Source: Roridomyces roridus (taxonomy: Eukaryota > Basidiomycota > Agaricomycetes > Agaricales > Mycenaceae). From it: a stretch of DNA of 64,000 bases. Within the stretch, counting starts at the first letter, position 1. Every line of letters begins with the position of its first letter. The DNA lies in the NCBI GenBank assembly GCA_029378245.1, contig JARKIF010000007.1:2604001-2668000 (forward strand), read 5' to 3'. A program made the position numbers and the translations under genes. Of the stretch, positions 34,192 through 46,924 are shown piece by piece. Under the pieces are notes generated by a model. It had not been told where the DNA came from, ran no database searches, and was given only the letters and a program-made list of their open reading frames with translations.

Positions 34192-36473
34192 CTAATTTAT
34201 CCCCCGAGTGTTCGCGGCCATTGACAAACTACTCTTCCACCTCCTCGCCTCCTGTGCCGATTCCGCCGAAAACAGGTACTTCTCCCCCTTCTTCGCTCCG
34301 GAAACCAGCTTGAGCCGGAACGCGTATGGGCAACACATCATCGATGATCTATCCCATCTCCTCTGGTCCGATAGAAGCATCTGAGGTCTTGGCGGCCACG
34401 TATATGGTTTGATCACAGCATCCTTGAGGTCGATGGATGTGCGCAGAGTACCCCCGGGCTACGAGTAAGAATTATAACTGCGAGCAGGAAAAAGAAGGTG
34501 GAAAAGGAATGAGCGCACCCGATCGAACGACTTCAGGGTAGATCCATGTAAACGATAATACCCAATGCGCCATCCACTCCACCATCCCGACTCCAGCATG
34601 TATCCCTCGACATCTGCAGGTGACGCCATGGCTACAGCCCGTGGAACGTCCCTCGTAAAGAAATCGACGAGTATCTTTTGTGTTTCTGCGGTGAGCTGGT
34701 ACGATATGATGTGTTTCCAGTATCGCGTCAATTCCTCCTGGCGTAAGTATCAACTTAGTTGGGCCTGAGAAACGTAAGGCAACAGACCTTGCACCGATTC
34801 AAATGTCGAGGAGCTGACTGACTCCAAATACGATCATGGAACAGAGACTTGAGCCATTTGTACTCCATCCCGGCCTTCTTGAGCTCCGCCGTGAATTGCT
34901 GATTGAACTTCCGCAGCTGGGAGATATCCTTGTGCACTTCCCATCCCTGGCCGTTTCCGTAATCTAAGGAGAGTGTGATTTGCAGCGAAGACTCGCCGGC
35001 GCGGATAGTTGGACGGAAATTAGCCACAGTTGCAATCACGGTGGTGCGCGGAAGATCGGTGGGGAGCAGTGCGAGAACATGACAGGAATCTTCGAGTTCG
35101 TCTTCTTCCTGATCACTTTGGGCAACCCCTTGTAGTTCTTCCTCGCAGCTTCATTGACATCGACATCAGCGAATTTCACGTTCAGAGCAGGACAGGCCAC
35201 GCACGTAGCCAAAAGGGCATCGAATGTCTTCTCCGTCAAACACTGAGGCATAGCTTCATAAAAGTCTTGACTGTTTGCAAGCGTCCATGACCGAGGAAGA
35301 AGAACCTCGGCTTTCGGTCTATCAGGTGATGAGAGATGCGTCCGTCATGTTTCAAAAGCGCTTACTGCCGCAAGAGTTGCAGTACCTGTCGAGCGCCCTG
35401 ATACCAGTGTTCCGATACGATACCGACTAGAGATTTGTGGGATATCCAGGTGTGAAGTCCGTTCAGGAGGGCTTCGCAAAGGATGTCGATTCCATCGCTA
35501 TCGGCGGAGACAACGATACCCGTCGCATCCTCCTCCGTGTCCGGACAATCGAGGCCGCGATCCTCAAGAACCATCTTCACCTTGACGAATATTTTATCGG
35601 TCAAGATTTCATACGAGGGGCCGGTCTGGACCCAGAAAGAGCGTAATTCGAGGATGCCGCCGAGATATCTAATAGCCAGGGAGCGCGAAACTCCGCTGTA
35701 AGGTCCTAGTTCAGTCGTCCTTGGAGCTATTTGGAATGGAAGCGTACCTGCACTCGACGACCACGAGCAGTCGGTCAATGACGCAAAGGCCTCCGTCAGG
35801 GCTTTCCGGCGAAACGAGTTCATCCGAGCGGCGGCCTTCCACCAGGACACACAGGTCTCCGTCTGCCAAACACACAGAGGCATAATCGCGATATGTGCTC
35901 CAGCGCGCGAGAGTGGATTCTGTACCCCTTTCCCAGAGCACCGATATTTGCTCAATCGACGAGCGATTCAGACACCTGGAAAAAATGCGCCGCAGCCCGA
36001 CGTATCGTGTCGCAGGCATGATGAGGCTTTTGAAGGCCTGAAGCTGCGTCTTTGCAGATTCCGAGCTATACTCCAAATCAAACGGGTAACCCGCACGAAA
36101 AAGAGGCATGTACTCACGGAAGGGAATACTTGACCAACGCCGCACACTCCTTCTCCAAGATCTCCGACACTGCTCCATTCATGACCAATTCCTGGAGTCT
36201 CGTCTCTCTCAAACTCGCCTCCCCAAAATACTCGCATAGCCGTCGAGTCACTGCGGCGGGTCCCAATCCCAGGGTGTGCGCGGCGCGGTTCGCGTATCCT
36301 TCCAAGCTGGAGCCGAGTGCAGAGTAGACCCGATCGAGCGTGCCTGGAAAGCCATGATTGCGAGGGTGGCGCGTGAGCGCGGGGTTACCCCCGTTCGACG
36401 CGGGGATCACTGAGCTTTCGGGAGATGCGGTGGGACTTGCTATCACAAGGGCGCGAGTCTGAGGGTCCGCCAT
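34192..36473 (-). CDS. PX-PH domain protein, copy C (least damaged)
   Basis: Parent-like copy of a family found three times in this window. From 36473 (MADPQTRALVI): an N-terminal exon ending ILEKECAALVKYSLP; then KTQLQAFKSLIMPATRYVG, ADGDLCVLVEGRR and FWVQTGPSYEILTDKIFVK; then a PX-like domain (VANFRPTIRAGESSLQITL, WEVHKDISQLRKFNQQF, about 34850-35040); then a PH domain (VEGYMLESGWWSGWRIGYY, about 34540-34610, and GGTLRTSIDLKDAVI to YLFSAESAQEARRW, about 34200-34460). PX plus PH is the arrangement of Bem3-type Rho-GTPase-activating proteins, but the GAP domain is missing: the frame stops soon after PH at 34192. So it may be a truncated relic or a phosphoinositide-binding protein of its own. 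Exon borders in the middle are not all certain. Confidence 0.55.
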
Positions 36474-36588
36474 GATCGCAGGGGCCAGAGAAGAGGGCAA
36501 GAAGAGAGGGAGGAAGTCGAGCGTCGAGAGGCTGTATACAGTAGACAGAGCGGATACTGTGCGGGTGCGATTGTGCTAGTGATGCCAA

Positions 36589-36760
36589 TGTTCGGTTCAG
36601 AACCGATCCGAACATGTGCGAACCCCGAACCGGACCCAAGGTGCGGTTCGGCGGGTGGCGATGGAACCGCACCGAACCTGAGGTGCGGTTCGAGGTTCAG
36701 AGCATCTGAAGAATTTTGCACCAGTGCGGACCGGTGCGAACCTGTTCGAACCTCTCCCGA
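36589..36760 (+). repeat. GGTTCGG-rich dispersed repeat, copy 1
   Basis: A run rich in GAACC and GGTTCGG words on both strands that partly self-pairs. A related run lies at 47750-47930. Non-coding; it gives misleading open frames such as GSEP...RTGP. Confidence 0.6.
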
Positions 36761-39700
36761 ATTGGCTTCTTCAGATGGCCAAAATCAACCAAAATCCAGG
36801 TTTTGATCATTCGGTAGTAGTCACCAGTGATTCCCGGCATCATCGGTCCCATCAGCCGTTGCTTGACATTGATGATCAGCATCAAAATCTCTTGAGTGTG
36901 GGCTCGGCAGCATCGGCAAACCGTTATCTGCGTGACCATCTTGGTTTCGGCAACAAAAGGGGCCGTCTCCCTGGGGTGAGTTCAAATCAAATCTGTACCT
37001 GGCTGGAAGAGAGTCCATCATCACACCCAGTGGAAACGCGCAGAGAACAGGTGAGATCAAATGAGAATTAAACGGGAAATGTCACTTTAGCCGAGCCCCA
37101 GGACGAACAGACGGGAACAAACGAGTAAGCTCAGCCAGTTGCACCATCCTTTCTCATTCATTCGCGCCTCTCTGAGGCTGCTTGCCTACGATCGACATAC
37201 TCATACGACGTACCGCGCGTGGACGGCTGGACAACTGTGCCACGTAGCATCCTCGTCACGCCGTGACTCGTCCTCTCCTTCTTTTCTTCTTCCAAGTCCT
37301 CTCTCGGGCTGCCCGCCTCGCCCTAGTCTGCCCGGTGTCGTGGCCTGCCAACCCTCTCTTCCACATGCAACTGTCTGTCTCCCCTCCCTTGCCCGTCCCC
37401 TTCCCTTGCCGCCGCTCTCCATTACGCCGTAGTGGGCAGGCCATTGACACCTTGCGGCATCCGTCGAGTGGTCGTTAGCCAAGGGTCCGTAGTGTGTGTT
37501 TTTCCGCTGCTCCTGGCCGCTGGCTGACGGCTCGTTCGCATGCAGCCCACCTCGCGCCAGATCCCTGGCACCTGCGCTGTTGTATTGTGACTCTATTGTC
37601 GCTGTCATCGCTAGCATGGCTCACAAGGCGACCGCCCGGGCCCTCCGCGAATGTGCACAGTCATTCCACACACCCGTATGTACGTCCTTTTCTGTTCCGT
37701 ACATCCTACTGAGGGCGGTCTTCAGTACGTCTCATCGCTGTGCATGCCGGGCACTCAATCAGACGCATGTCACTGTCCAGTAGGTTGCGCTTTTCTTCGT
37801 TGATTTTACACACAACTCAATTGCTCCAGCAACAGTGTCTCGATGTCTACTAACCGTCGCCGTCCATCGATGTATACCTGCTATCAGTCGACCGGCATCT
37901 GCCGCGTATACGCATACACGGAAGTAGGTACAACTCAATTCCTTGGTCGTGCCTCTACTGACATTCTCGTATAGTTAATACCACCTTATGCTGGGGGAGT
38001 GATACATCAATGACCTGTAGTGCTCAAAAAGCCGCGGCATATGAGCGACCGCTAGTTAGGTATCATCTCTGATGTATCAGGTTCCCTCTCGGCTAACGTG
38101 AACTCACGTGTATTGGATATCCCCGTGAGTGCTGCGCACAGCGAGCAGAGCACCTTGCAGACCGTGGTTGACGATGAGCAGCAAGATATAAATGATTATG
38201 TAAAATTCCCCTTTAGGCGACGGGCTCGAACATCGCCATCAACAGCGACCAAAAGTCCTGGTGAAATAAAATCTGATAAATTACGAAAAAAAATACAGCA
38301 TATGGTGAACAGCGAGGTGCCCCTGAGGTCTAAACAATACAGCAATCATGGAAAGAGACGAAGAGAAAATGGCCACACGTCACAGCGCCATCCCGACACA
38401 CCGCCGACACTCCCAGTCGCAGCGAATCGGGGCATTTCATTGCAGGCATTCGTCGCACGATGCACGCCTGGGTCGCAGCTCCTGAGCCACGGAGTGCGCG
38501 CGGTCTGGCTGTCGCGCTTCATCCCCTGCGCTGGTCGCACAACATGATCATCCTCCACGCCCCGCGTTATCATCCTCCACGCCTTATTCTCCACGCTCGC
38601 GTTGTTCTCCTTCTCCGGGCTACATGATCCCGCGTGATGGCATGGACGAGGGGTGGACAATATGATGCGGTGATACGTCGTGCGATGACGTGGCAAACGG
38701 GAGACGAGCGTTGCCGCATAGGTCGTACGCAGGCGCTAAAGCGACACGCCGCACTATACAGTGAATACGGGAGTTGCAAGGGAAAGATGGAGAAGCGGCA
38801 CCACGTTGCTGCGGCGATGGAGGCGGCGAGACCGAAGCCTCTGCGCAAGCACGGGGTGCCGAGGAGAGGAGGGCGCTGAGGAAGAGGAGTGTGGTGCAGG
38901 AGAGAGAAGGGTGTAGAATCCAATCCAATGTATGTCGATGCTTGTGTGGTCTACGGGCAGCCAGCACCATTGGCGACGATAGAGAATGAACAATGAGGGT
39001 GCAGGGGAGGACTGGGAGGGAAGGGTGCCATTCCGCGTGGATGGGGCGGGTGCCACGTTGCACGTTATTCCGAGCGGGTGGTCGAGCCAGGCGTGGTGAG
39101 AGCAGTAAGAACTTAATTCAAGGACTATAGACAGACACGGCTGTGGATTCATGAGCCCCGTGGAGCAGGAGGAGGGTGCTAGCAGACGCACCTTTGGCTT
39201 GGTCCTTAGAAAACTACATCCGTCGTTCCTGCCCTGAATTCCCAGCCAGACGAGATGAAAACTGAGATCTAGCGGCCTTCAGCGTATAGAAGAGGGATGG
39301 CAATGTCTTGAGGCGAAAGGACGGGGGAGTGTGGCAGAGCGGTCGTGGTGGTCGTGAGGAGAGAGGCGTTCGTAACGCTGTGACGCCCGTTGCCGATCTT
39401 GCCGGCTGTGTCACTAACTGAATGTTCATCGTCGTTTGAGCCTCCCTTTCAAAGAAATTGCATTCCGAGGCGATAGAAAGTTTTCTTTTTGCGAGCCAAA
39501 TCCGCTTCCATGCTCGAAAACGTACGGACCGCAGTGAGTGAACCAAATGAGCATCACCATAAGTTGGCAGTGCATCAAAACAAGGCACTAACACAGAAAA
39601 CGAGCTCTCGGTGCTCAACCAGGCAATATTATGGGGGGAGGTCAGTTGGAGATTTGCTCTAGGGGTCTAGCCGAATCCAAATATATCAGATTTTCCCGGG

Positions 39701-41078
39701 AGGCCAGTACGGGAACGAAGTTGAAAAGTTGAATAGTGATTGTCGGGTGTAGGAGTGTTCAAACCTATGCACACACAGTCGACTTTGCGACACACTTCGT
39801 GCAACCTCAAATAAATTTGGGTCTATCTGCAAATCTGGATAGATAATTCGATCCTAGGTCAATCTCGCTCTGTTTACGTGCCAAGAGAGCAGCAACGAAG
39901 CCTTGGGATCTCAATTTTCAAAGTCGTCAAATTGGCATTCCGGTCAATCCGTGCTAGTACCACCGTTCATTCAACAGTTGCTCGCAGTAGAACGGGTTTT
40001 CACAATTCCCTGGACTCATATTCAACAGGAAAATTACACAGGAACATGTAGTAGCTTAAACAAGCAGTGAAGGGGGGCGGGGATGCGGGACAGATTTTGA
40101 GCTTTGCCGATCTGCGGGCATTATAAACATCCGCGCCCGCCATTAACTCATCGAACGCCGCTATGTGCACCTCGCCGCCGCGTCGTATTGATGTTGCCGC
40201 GCTCCCGAAGCGAACTGGACAGCAAAAGGTGGTACCATTGCCGAGCCCCAGTTCCGTGGTTCGTGGGGGCCGTATGGACTATACTTGCCGTGCAAGGGGT
40301 TCCTCATTTCATCATCGAGGTTGAGCCAGTTAGATTCAACCATCAGCCAACGGACCAGCGAGAGCAACCAGCGTAAGTAAAAGTGAAAGTCCGCACGGGT
40401 ACATCGGGGAGGCCGAACGCTGGCGATGAGAGCATGATGCGTGAAAAGAGCCGATCTTTACGCTGAAGAGGACGAAGAACAGCGGAAGGCGAAAAAGGCG
40501 GCGCGTAGCTGACGGTATTAGGGTGTAGCAGCCGTGTGGATGAGCAGTGAATCAGCTACGCAAGGGGCATCAATGGGAACACACAGGACGGTAATAGTGA
40601 CGATTTACTCCCGGGGATTCGAGGAAGCAAGTGGGGGAATGCAGGCCAAGGGGGAATTAAATTATTGATTTATTTTGTGAGGGGCCGGAAGCGCGTATCC
40701 ACGGTGTTTCTGTGCAAGAAAATGGACGGTCAGGTACCCCAGAGAGCAAGAGAAGCTGTAGCCCGTAGCAGTGGCGTCGCAGAATATACTGGGGGAATAT
40801 AGGGTACTGAGTACTGAGCCCAGTATTTAATCAAAATTCCCCCGAGAACGGGGATGATTCCCGAGGCTTCCAGGCCGGCAGAGAGATGCCAAAGACGACG
40901 AAGTGAGGGGAGTACCAGTATTGGAGACAGCAGGAGCCTAGCGTAGAGCAGGAGCGGGCGAGCGGCGAGCGGCGTGCAAGCAGTGTGGTGGGGGAAGGGT
41001 ACCCGATCCTAACAGATGCAAATCAACGGCCCAATCTGGACCCGATCAAAACCCGAGAACGCACGGACCAGGCGCATG
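36761..41078. other. gene-poor, repeat-derived region
   Basis: About 4.3 kb with no supported gene. Frames are short and lack domains and intron signals. It includes one arm (38032-38059) of an inverted repeat whose other arm is at 47020-47047. The promoter side of copy C lies at its left end. Confidence 0.45.
38032..38059 (+). repeat. inverted repeat arm, left
   Basis: 22 bases match the complement of 47026-47047 exactly and six more match nearly. The pair encloses the whole Mutator-like element. Confidence 0.6.
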
Positions 41079-41087
41079 GCGGGCAAT
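41079..41087 (+). repeat. 9-bp target-site duplication, left
   Basis: GCGGGCAAT directly precedes the left end of the Mutator-like element and is repeated at 46916-46924 directly after its right end. Confidence 0.85.
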
Positions 41088-41177
41088 GAGGAGTAACAAG
41101 AACGGTGGGACTGGGACTCGCTTAGCGAGCGGCCAGTCCCACTTTTGATTGGCGAGTCCCACTGGGTGGGATTCGGA
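41088..41177 (+). repeat. MULE left terminal inverted repeat
   Basis: 90 bases, pairing with 46846-46915 apart from a 20-base insertion near 41142-41161 that duplicates the GTCCCAC motif. Confidence 0.85.
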
Positions 41178-41917
41178 CCCGTCGCGTGTCGTCATAGTGG
41201 GACTCGAGTTTTGTTTGGTCGAGCTCGGCGGGTGTCCGGCAAACTGACAGCTTTGATGCGGATTTGATGTGATCTCGGCTTACGGCATATCGCGTGACCC
41301 TCCAAATGTGGGACCGTGAATACCGAAAATGAAGATGTCATAGTAGATAGAACCCTCATCCCTTATATTTCATCAACAGAAACACTGCTATGATACTCGT
41401 TAGGCTTAGAAAACCGTCCCTAGAGGCAAATGAGGAAATGTTGGGAAACTGGCTGGGTTCTGACAAAGATCTGATCCGCCCAAGGCCACGTGCCATCTTT
41501 AATCTCTTATCGCAACCACCATCGACCTGCAATGAAACGTTCCTCGCTTGCATCAGACCCGCCGTGCGGATAATGCCCCTCATTCTGGTCATCCCACCTA
41601 CCACTTTTGTGAGCAATGCCCCGGATGGACTGGACCGCATCAAACCGTGTGCGCGGCATTGCCTCGTTGCGCCTCGTTGCGCCGACTCGCGCCTCCGATG
41701 CTTGAAGATAATCTTTTTCTGGGCCATTATTCAGCCCCAAAAGCAGGAACTCGTGTTGTCTTATCTGGTCTTGGCTTGAACCACATGAACATTCACCCTA
41801 TGGCTCAATTCTTTCCGTATTCAGCCATGTCCGAGGCCGCAGGGTATAAAACCAGCGAATTTCTGGGACACAGCTCATCCCTCATCTCTCTACAAACCCT
41901 CCTGATAACCAGATCAG

Positions 41918-44900
41918 ATGGATAGCGTTGCAACTGGTGACATCTTTCACTTGAACACGTCTGTCCAACATTGAAGTCTCTTTCCTCAGATTCTCAGCTA
42001 TGGGATGACGCCGCTGACTTCACGGCGGCGGAGGTTTCTGAATATCGGTCCACTGTGAGTCCACGTCCTTCGGATTTGAAATTACTGCTTGCAATTTTTA
42101 CACAATTTCCAGATGTTCCCCGCGGCGTTGGGAAATCCAGCCAATTCTCCCTTCTTCTCTCTCGAGAATGCGCCGGCATGGATGACGCCCCGTGGGTACG
42201 GCCTGTACAACGATTACAGCCCAATGGAACCCCAAATCTTGCGTTTCGGAGTTGCTTATGCGACTATCCGACAGCTTCGGGCGTATCGAGAGCATGTATG
42301 TGCCGTCTCTCTGCTACATCTTCGTTTTTTAATGCTATTATCTGAGGTTGTGGGTCCAGCGTACTTGTCGCACTCTTTTTTTGAGTTGGGTAGTCATGGG
42401 AATTGGATCTCTCCGGGCCCGTTCAATGCCTGGATGCGCATCATGCACGAACAAGCTGAACGCGGGCGCACCCTCCATCGAGTCGAACCCGGTCCTGCGC
42501 GCAATCAAACGCCCGCCTCCGTCGGCAGCCCTCCTCGGTCTAGGACCATGTCGCGCAGCAGCTACTCCAGCTCCCGCCAATCCCCACCACCTTCTCGCTC
42601 CGCCTCTGCGCATAGTGTTGAGTCTTGGCACTCTCGCTGGGCTTACACTCCTGACTCCGCTCACTCGTCTCGTGCCAGCTCTCCTGCTCCATCTCGAGCC
42701 GTATCGCAGGGCAGATCAAACACATCCTCTCGTGCACCGTCTCTTGCGCCACCTCCGCCTCGGGCTCCCTCTCCTTGGCCTGTTTCGATGCTGTCTGGAC
42801 TCGATGACGCACCTCCTGCTCCGCACATCCCAGATACATCCCAGTCGGCATCCACGCCCGAGCCATGTACGTTCAATGCTGATCACACCCATGCAACTTC
42901 GTTGAATCCATGCTTTATAGCCGCTCCCCGCCCGAAGAAGGGCAAGGGTAAAACCAAAGCGGGACGCCCACCAATTCGAATCACACGCGAGCTGTATGTC
43001 CACCGTGTGGAAACGGTGACCACTGCGGCCCGCACTTGGTCTATTCCGCGTGAGGAGGTCGTTTATTTGCTGGACCTCAGTGCAACTCCCGACGTGCTCA
43101 AGAAGAACGGCAAGCCGCGCAGTATTGACTCTTTCATCAAAGCAGAGGTACATTTGTTTGAATTGATTGTTCCGTGCACTCATCTTCATTCTCAGGACCA
43201 GGATGCGTGGGAGGGCTCGAGTGGACACAAAAATGGTGATGTTTGGGTGTATGCATTCTCGGGGGAGCAGGTGCGTGCGCGTCGCGCGCAGCTGCAATGT
43301 AAGGGAGTGAATGTGTGCGAATATATGTCGGAGGAGGTGTTTGGAGACTGCGAGAGATATGAGCCGGATGTGAGCGCGATGCAGGACCTCTGGATTCATG
43401 AGCTCGATGCCAACAAACGTGAGGCGGCGTCACCCGATGCGATTTTGTCCCGGTATGTTCTTGGTTTTGGATCTCCGCGCTCTGGTTAATTATTGTGATC
43501 CAGGTTCTACACACGCGTCATCCAGTCCAAATGCAAGGTTGAATGTGAGGGAGTCCCGGCGTTAATTCTGAGGGCCAGTGTGCGTCTTTTATTGCCAGCC
43601 AATCACATGAGTTGATTTTTTTTCTAGGGCCCCAACCAATACGGCAAGCTGTATTTCGTCGGTTGTTCACACTGGAAGCCCGACGAGCGTTAGAAGCACC
43701 GATATCAGCCCATGCCTGCCAATGTGGATGAAGATCAGTTCAAGTTTGTGTTAGAAAACGACGGCCGTCTGCCGGAGGGTGTTGCATCCAGCTTCAACGA
43801 GAAATGTGTGTTGACGACACATCCACGCCTTGGACTGACAAATTGCTGTGAGTTCAAATCCAGACCGAGATACGTATACTCGATGATAAATTTGTTGTCC
43901 AGGCTTCAGCCATATCATCGACGGTGTCATCCATCCCGCCAAGCTCCGCCAGCGCCAGTGCGATTCGGAGTTGATCGTGTTCATACCCGTTCCCCCGTCC
44001 GACAAGTTCCGGTATAAATGGGAGCCAGAGTATGAATTTCAAGCTATTCTACACTTTCGGAATGCGCACAACCATCCCGTTCATCCGGAGACGAAGCCGA
44101 GCATGGCGGATGAGCAGCTGTTGGAGAGCGCAATGGACGCGTTCGGAACACAAAATCTCACGGTTGAGAACTTGTTGAACGGTGCGAACACTTCTGCTCC
44201 TTGGTCAATGATATACTCATCTTCCCGTAGCTCAATCGACTTCTGTTGTCTACGGGGGACAACGGGTCAGCGCGGTTAGCCCGGCTTTTGCAGATGTACG
44301 CAAAGTCAGAGACGCCATCGCAGCTCGTCGCAAGATGGAGTTTCCGGGTGGTACGGACTTTGCGGGTAAGTGTCGGTTGGTTTTGGTTTTGAACATTTTA
44401 ACTGATAGTATCTGAACAGGTGTTCAACACTATATTCGGGCGATTGAACAAGCACGCCCCACAAGTGAACGTTACATCCACGCTGCCATTTCAAAGGGGG
44501 ACTTCAACGTTGTTGTCACGCTGCACCCACAACTTGCCAAGTTCATTCACGGTGTACTTGCGTTGGTCATCGACTTCACGTTCAAGCGCATCGAAGGAGA
44601 CTTTGACGAGTGGGAGGTGGTCGGTTTCTCGGATCGTCTGGAATCCCGTAAGTTGTCAACCCCCCTTTGTTGATGTTCACACCCCAACACCCTGTAGGAC
44701 TGTCATTCTCGAGTTTCTATTGTGATCGCAAGACGGTACCCGCCTTTGCACAGCTGTTTGAAGAGTTCTTTGACGCTGTTTTCCACGTGACGGGCGAGAA
44801 GCTCCGTTTGCGTCCGTTCTACCCGGATGCTAACTGCCGAGTCTTTGTTATGGACGGGGAGGTCGCCCAGGTGCAAGGTTTTGCGGAGTTCTTGGCCAAA

Positions 44901-46614
44901 TACAATGTACCGTCCATCAGCGGCATTCATGAGAGGGATGGGATGGCCATGGTTGATACATCTCTCAAGACTTGCACACTTCACTTCCAACGGTGCGTGG
45001 TCGAGGTGTTGTTCTCAGGGCTCGACTAACAGACACCCGAGGCATATTGACGAGCTTGAGACCAAGCACAAGGTTCCACACCCTATTGTCCTGCGACTTA
45101 AGTCGATCATGGGTGTGAAAACTCAGGCGGAGGTCGATGAGTGGCATCGCTTCTGCGCCGCCCAGACACTCCCACCTGTTAAAAGTGCGCTCTTTTGCTG
45201 GTCACTCAATGTTTCCTAATCGTCGCTGCAGACTGGTACGCACAGAAATTGGCCAATCCATGGTACATCCCGTCGGTCTGTCCCTTCCTGTCCAGAATCG
45301 ACCCTGCCGACCATAAAATCACCCCGAATACAACCAATCTTGCCGAATCCTCGCATTCCGGAGTAAACGCCAGAACAGCGATTCGTTTGAGTCTTCTCGA
45401 GGGTATTCTGAGGTGCGTCGTATGATCATACAGACCACCTCCATTCTCATCGGACCCCAGTAAAAAGAAAGAAGATGAAACTCAGGTCGATAAGCTCATG
45501 CAATCGGTGAGCACGGGTGTGATGCGGAAACGCTGGAACGGCATTGGCCAACGCGAGAAACTTTCGGCCCAGCGGCACACCTGGGGCGCGCACAAGGCTT
45601 CCGAGCGCAACGAGCATCTGCAGCTGTTTGACGAGTTGAGGGCAGAGCGGGAGGAGGGTCAGGTTGAATGGCAGTTCTCGTTGAGTCGACAGAAGGTGAT
45701 TCAGGCGGAAATTGACGAGTTGCGCGCGCAACTCAAGGTGGACGGTAGACGCACGGACTTGAAGCAGGAGATGAAAATTCTGCGTCTTGATATTTCATCA
45801 CAAGCGCATGCCCGTCGTGAGTGGGTCAAGCGCCGCGGCGAGATTGATGACCAGCTCCGTGAGCTTCGAAGCGGTCCGTTGAAAGGGGTGCAGATCAATG
45901 GCCGTCGAATGGGAGATGCCGAAACCTCTGGTGTGCTCATCCTCTTGCTCTGGTCCCGCATCCGCTCAAAATATTTGAACTAGTGGAGTCGGAAGCCGAT
46001 GTTACTGATTCGAACCCCGGCCTACACGACGCACCCGAAACCGCTACAAACGAAGAATCAGTCCTATCGGGTATGTTCATATGCGAGGTGTCTGTATACT
46101 TACCGTCTGAATTGCTCTAGATCCCGCCACGCAAACAATGACCGCAAATAATGAGTCTTCAGCATCCGACTTGAACTCCCCACTGTTCAACCACAACAAC
46201 ACTTCTGAGTCGTATTGGGACTCCAGCATCGTGCTTGATCCGGAGTTGGAGCCCAACTACACGGGTAAGTCTGGTAGATTTTGCTGCTCAATCATCTATT
46301 CAACCCGCCGACCAGTGTTGCGAGGCGGGATGGATTGGGAGGCAACATTGCCCGAGACTGTGGGGTCCAACACTAGTTCTGCCGGACCGGCCCACACCCC
46401 CGCGACTCCGGCCGCCGTTGCCGCACCAAACACGGCTGGGAATGTCAATGCGGCGCACCCTTCGGCCGCCAGTCTTCAAGTTGCCGGACCAGCCGGTGCG
46501 GTTGCGAACGCTGTTCCTCGCAGACGTCGGGCTTCTCTCGATCTGTCGAACATTGTTGAGGGTACACGTGAGCGTCGGCAGACGAAACGCGCGAAGGGCG
46601 ATGATTCCTTGTAA
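41918..46614 (+). CDS. MULE transposase (in-frame stop)
   Basis: Spliced gene starting MDSVAT/DSQLWDDAADF (exons 41918-41936, 41990-42054, from 42113). A Ser/Pro-rich linker follows (about 42490-42850). Next comes a FLYWCH/WRKY-GCM1-type zinc finger: CKVEC, then YGKLYFVGCSHW, then FRNAHNHPVHP. The catalytic part has DDE-like residues: Asp in VIDFTFKR (44572), Asp in VFVMDGEVAQ (44853) and Glu in TTNLAESSHSG (45345), the pattern of Mutator transposases. The tail has a coiled coil (about 45640-45870) and a basic end (RRRRASLDL). A TAG at 43691-43693 interrupts the frame between DER and KHRYQ, inside the zinc-finger region, so this copy is probably inactive unless an unseen intron removes it. 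Many short introns otherwise. Confidence 0.8.
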
Positions 46615-46845
46615 GTAGATACTCGATCTGCCATATATTTGATACTTGTTCTTGTTTGTGCGGCGGCATCAGCATTCAATCAAACGGTGGGACTCGACTT
46701 CATGCACTTCATGTGACATGAAATGAGTATCACGTGCAATGAGGCATGCAACTAAGCACGGCTGGGCGACGGCGGAAGCGTTGGGCGTGATGCGCGATCA
46801 ATTTCTCGAATCCCACTCGGCTCACAATCAAGTAAACAAACCGTC

Positions 46846-46915
46846 TCCGAATCCCACCCAGTGGGACTGGCCGCTCGCTAAGTGAGTCCCAGTCCCACCG
46901 TTCTCGTATATACTC
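46846..46915 (-). repeat. MULE right terminal inverted repeat
   Basis: 70 bases, the reverse complement of the left TIR with few mismatches. Confidence 0.85.
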
Positions 46916-46924
46916 GCGGGCAAT
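46916..46924 (+). repeat. 9-bp target-site duplication, right
   Basis: GCGGGCAAT, identical to 41079-41087. Confidence 0.85.

Larger units (their letters stand above)
41088..46915 (+). mobile_element. Mutator-like (MULE) DNA transposon, 5.8 kb
   Basis: Complete element with both ends and target-site duplication. The left TIR (41088-41177) and right TIR (46846-46915, reversed) share about 70 bases including GAACGGTGGGACTGGGACTC, and the left has an extra 20 bases that repeat GTCCCAC. A 9-bp direct repeat flanks it, the size expected for Mutator elements. Inside is a single large gene (41918-46614, +) with a zinc-binding and DDE-type transposase. The exact target duplication argues for a fairly recent insertion, but the gene has an in-frame stop at 43691. 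Confidence 0.88.

Noticed and set aside
36573..36806. Frame reading GSEP...RTGP
   Set aside because: Arises from a GGTTCGG-rich repeat seen again at 47750; not coding.
41356..41727. Second MULE gene on the minus strand (123 codons)
   Set aside because: No domain, and the region may be the 5' leader and promoter of the transposase.
42540..42866. Minus-strand frame inside the MULE
   Set aside because: Antisense to the Ser/Pro-rich linker of the transposase; no support.
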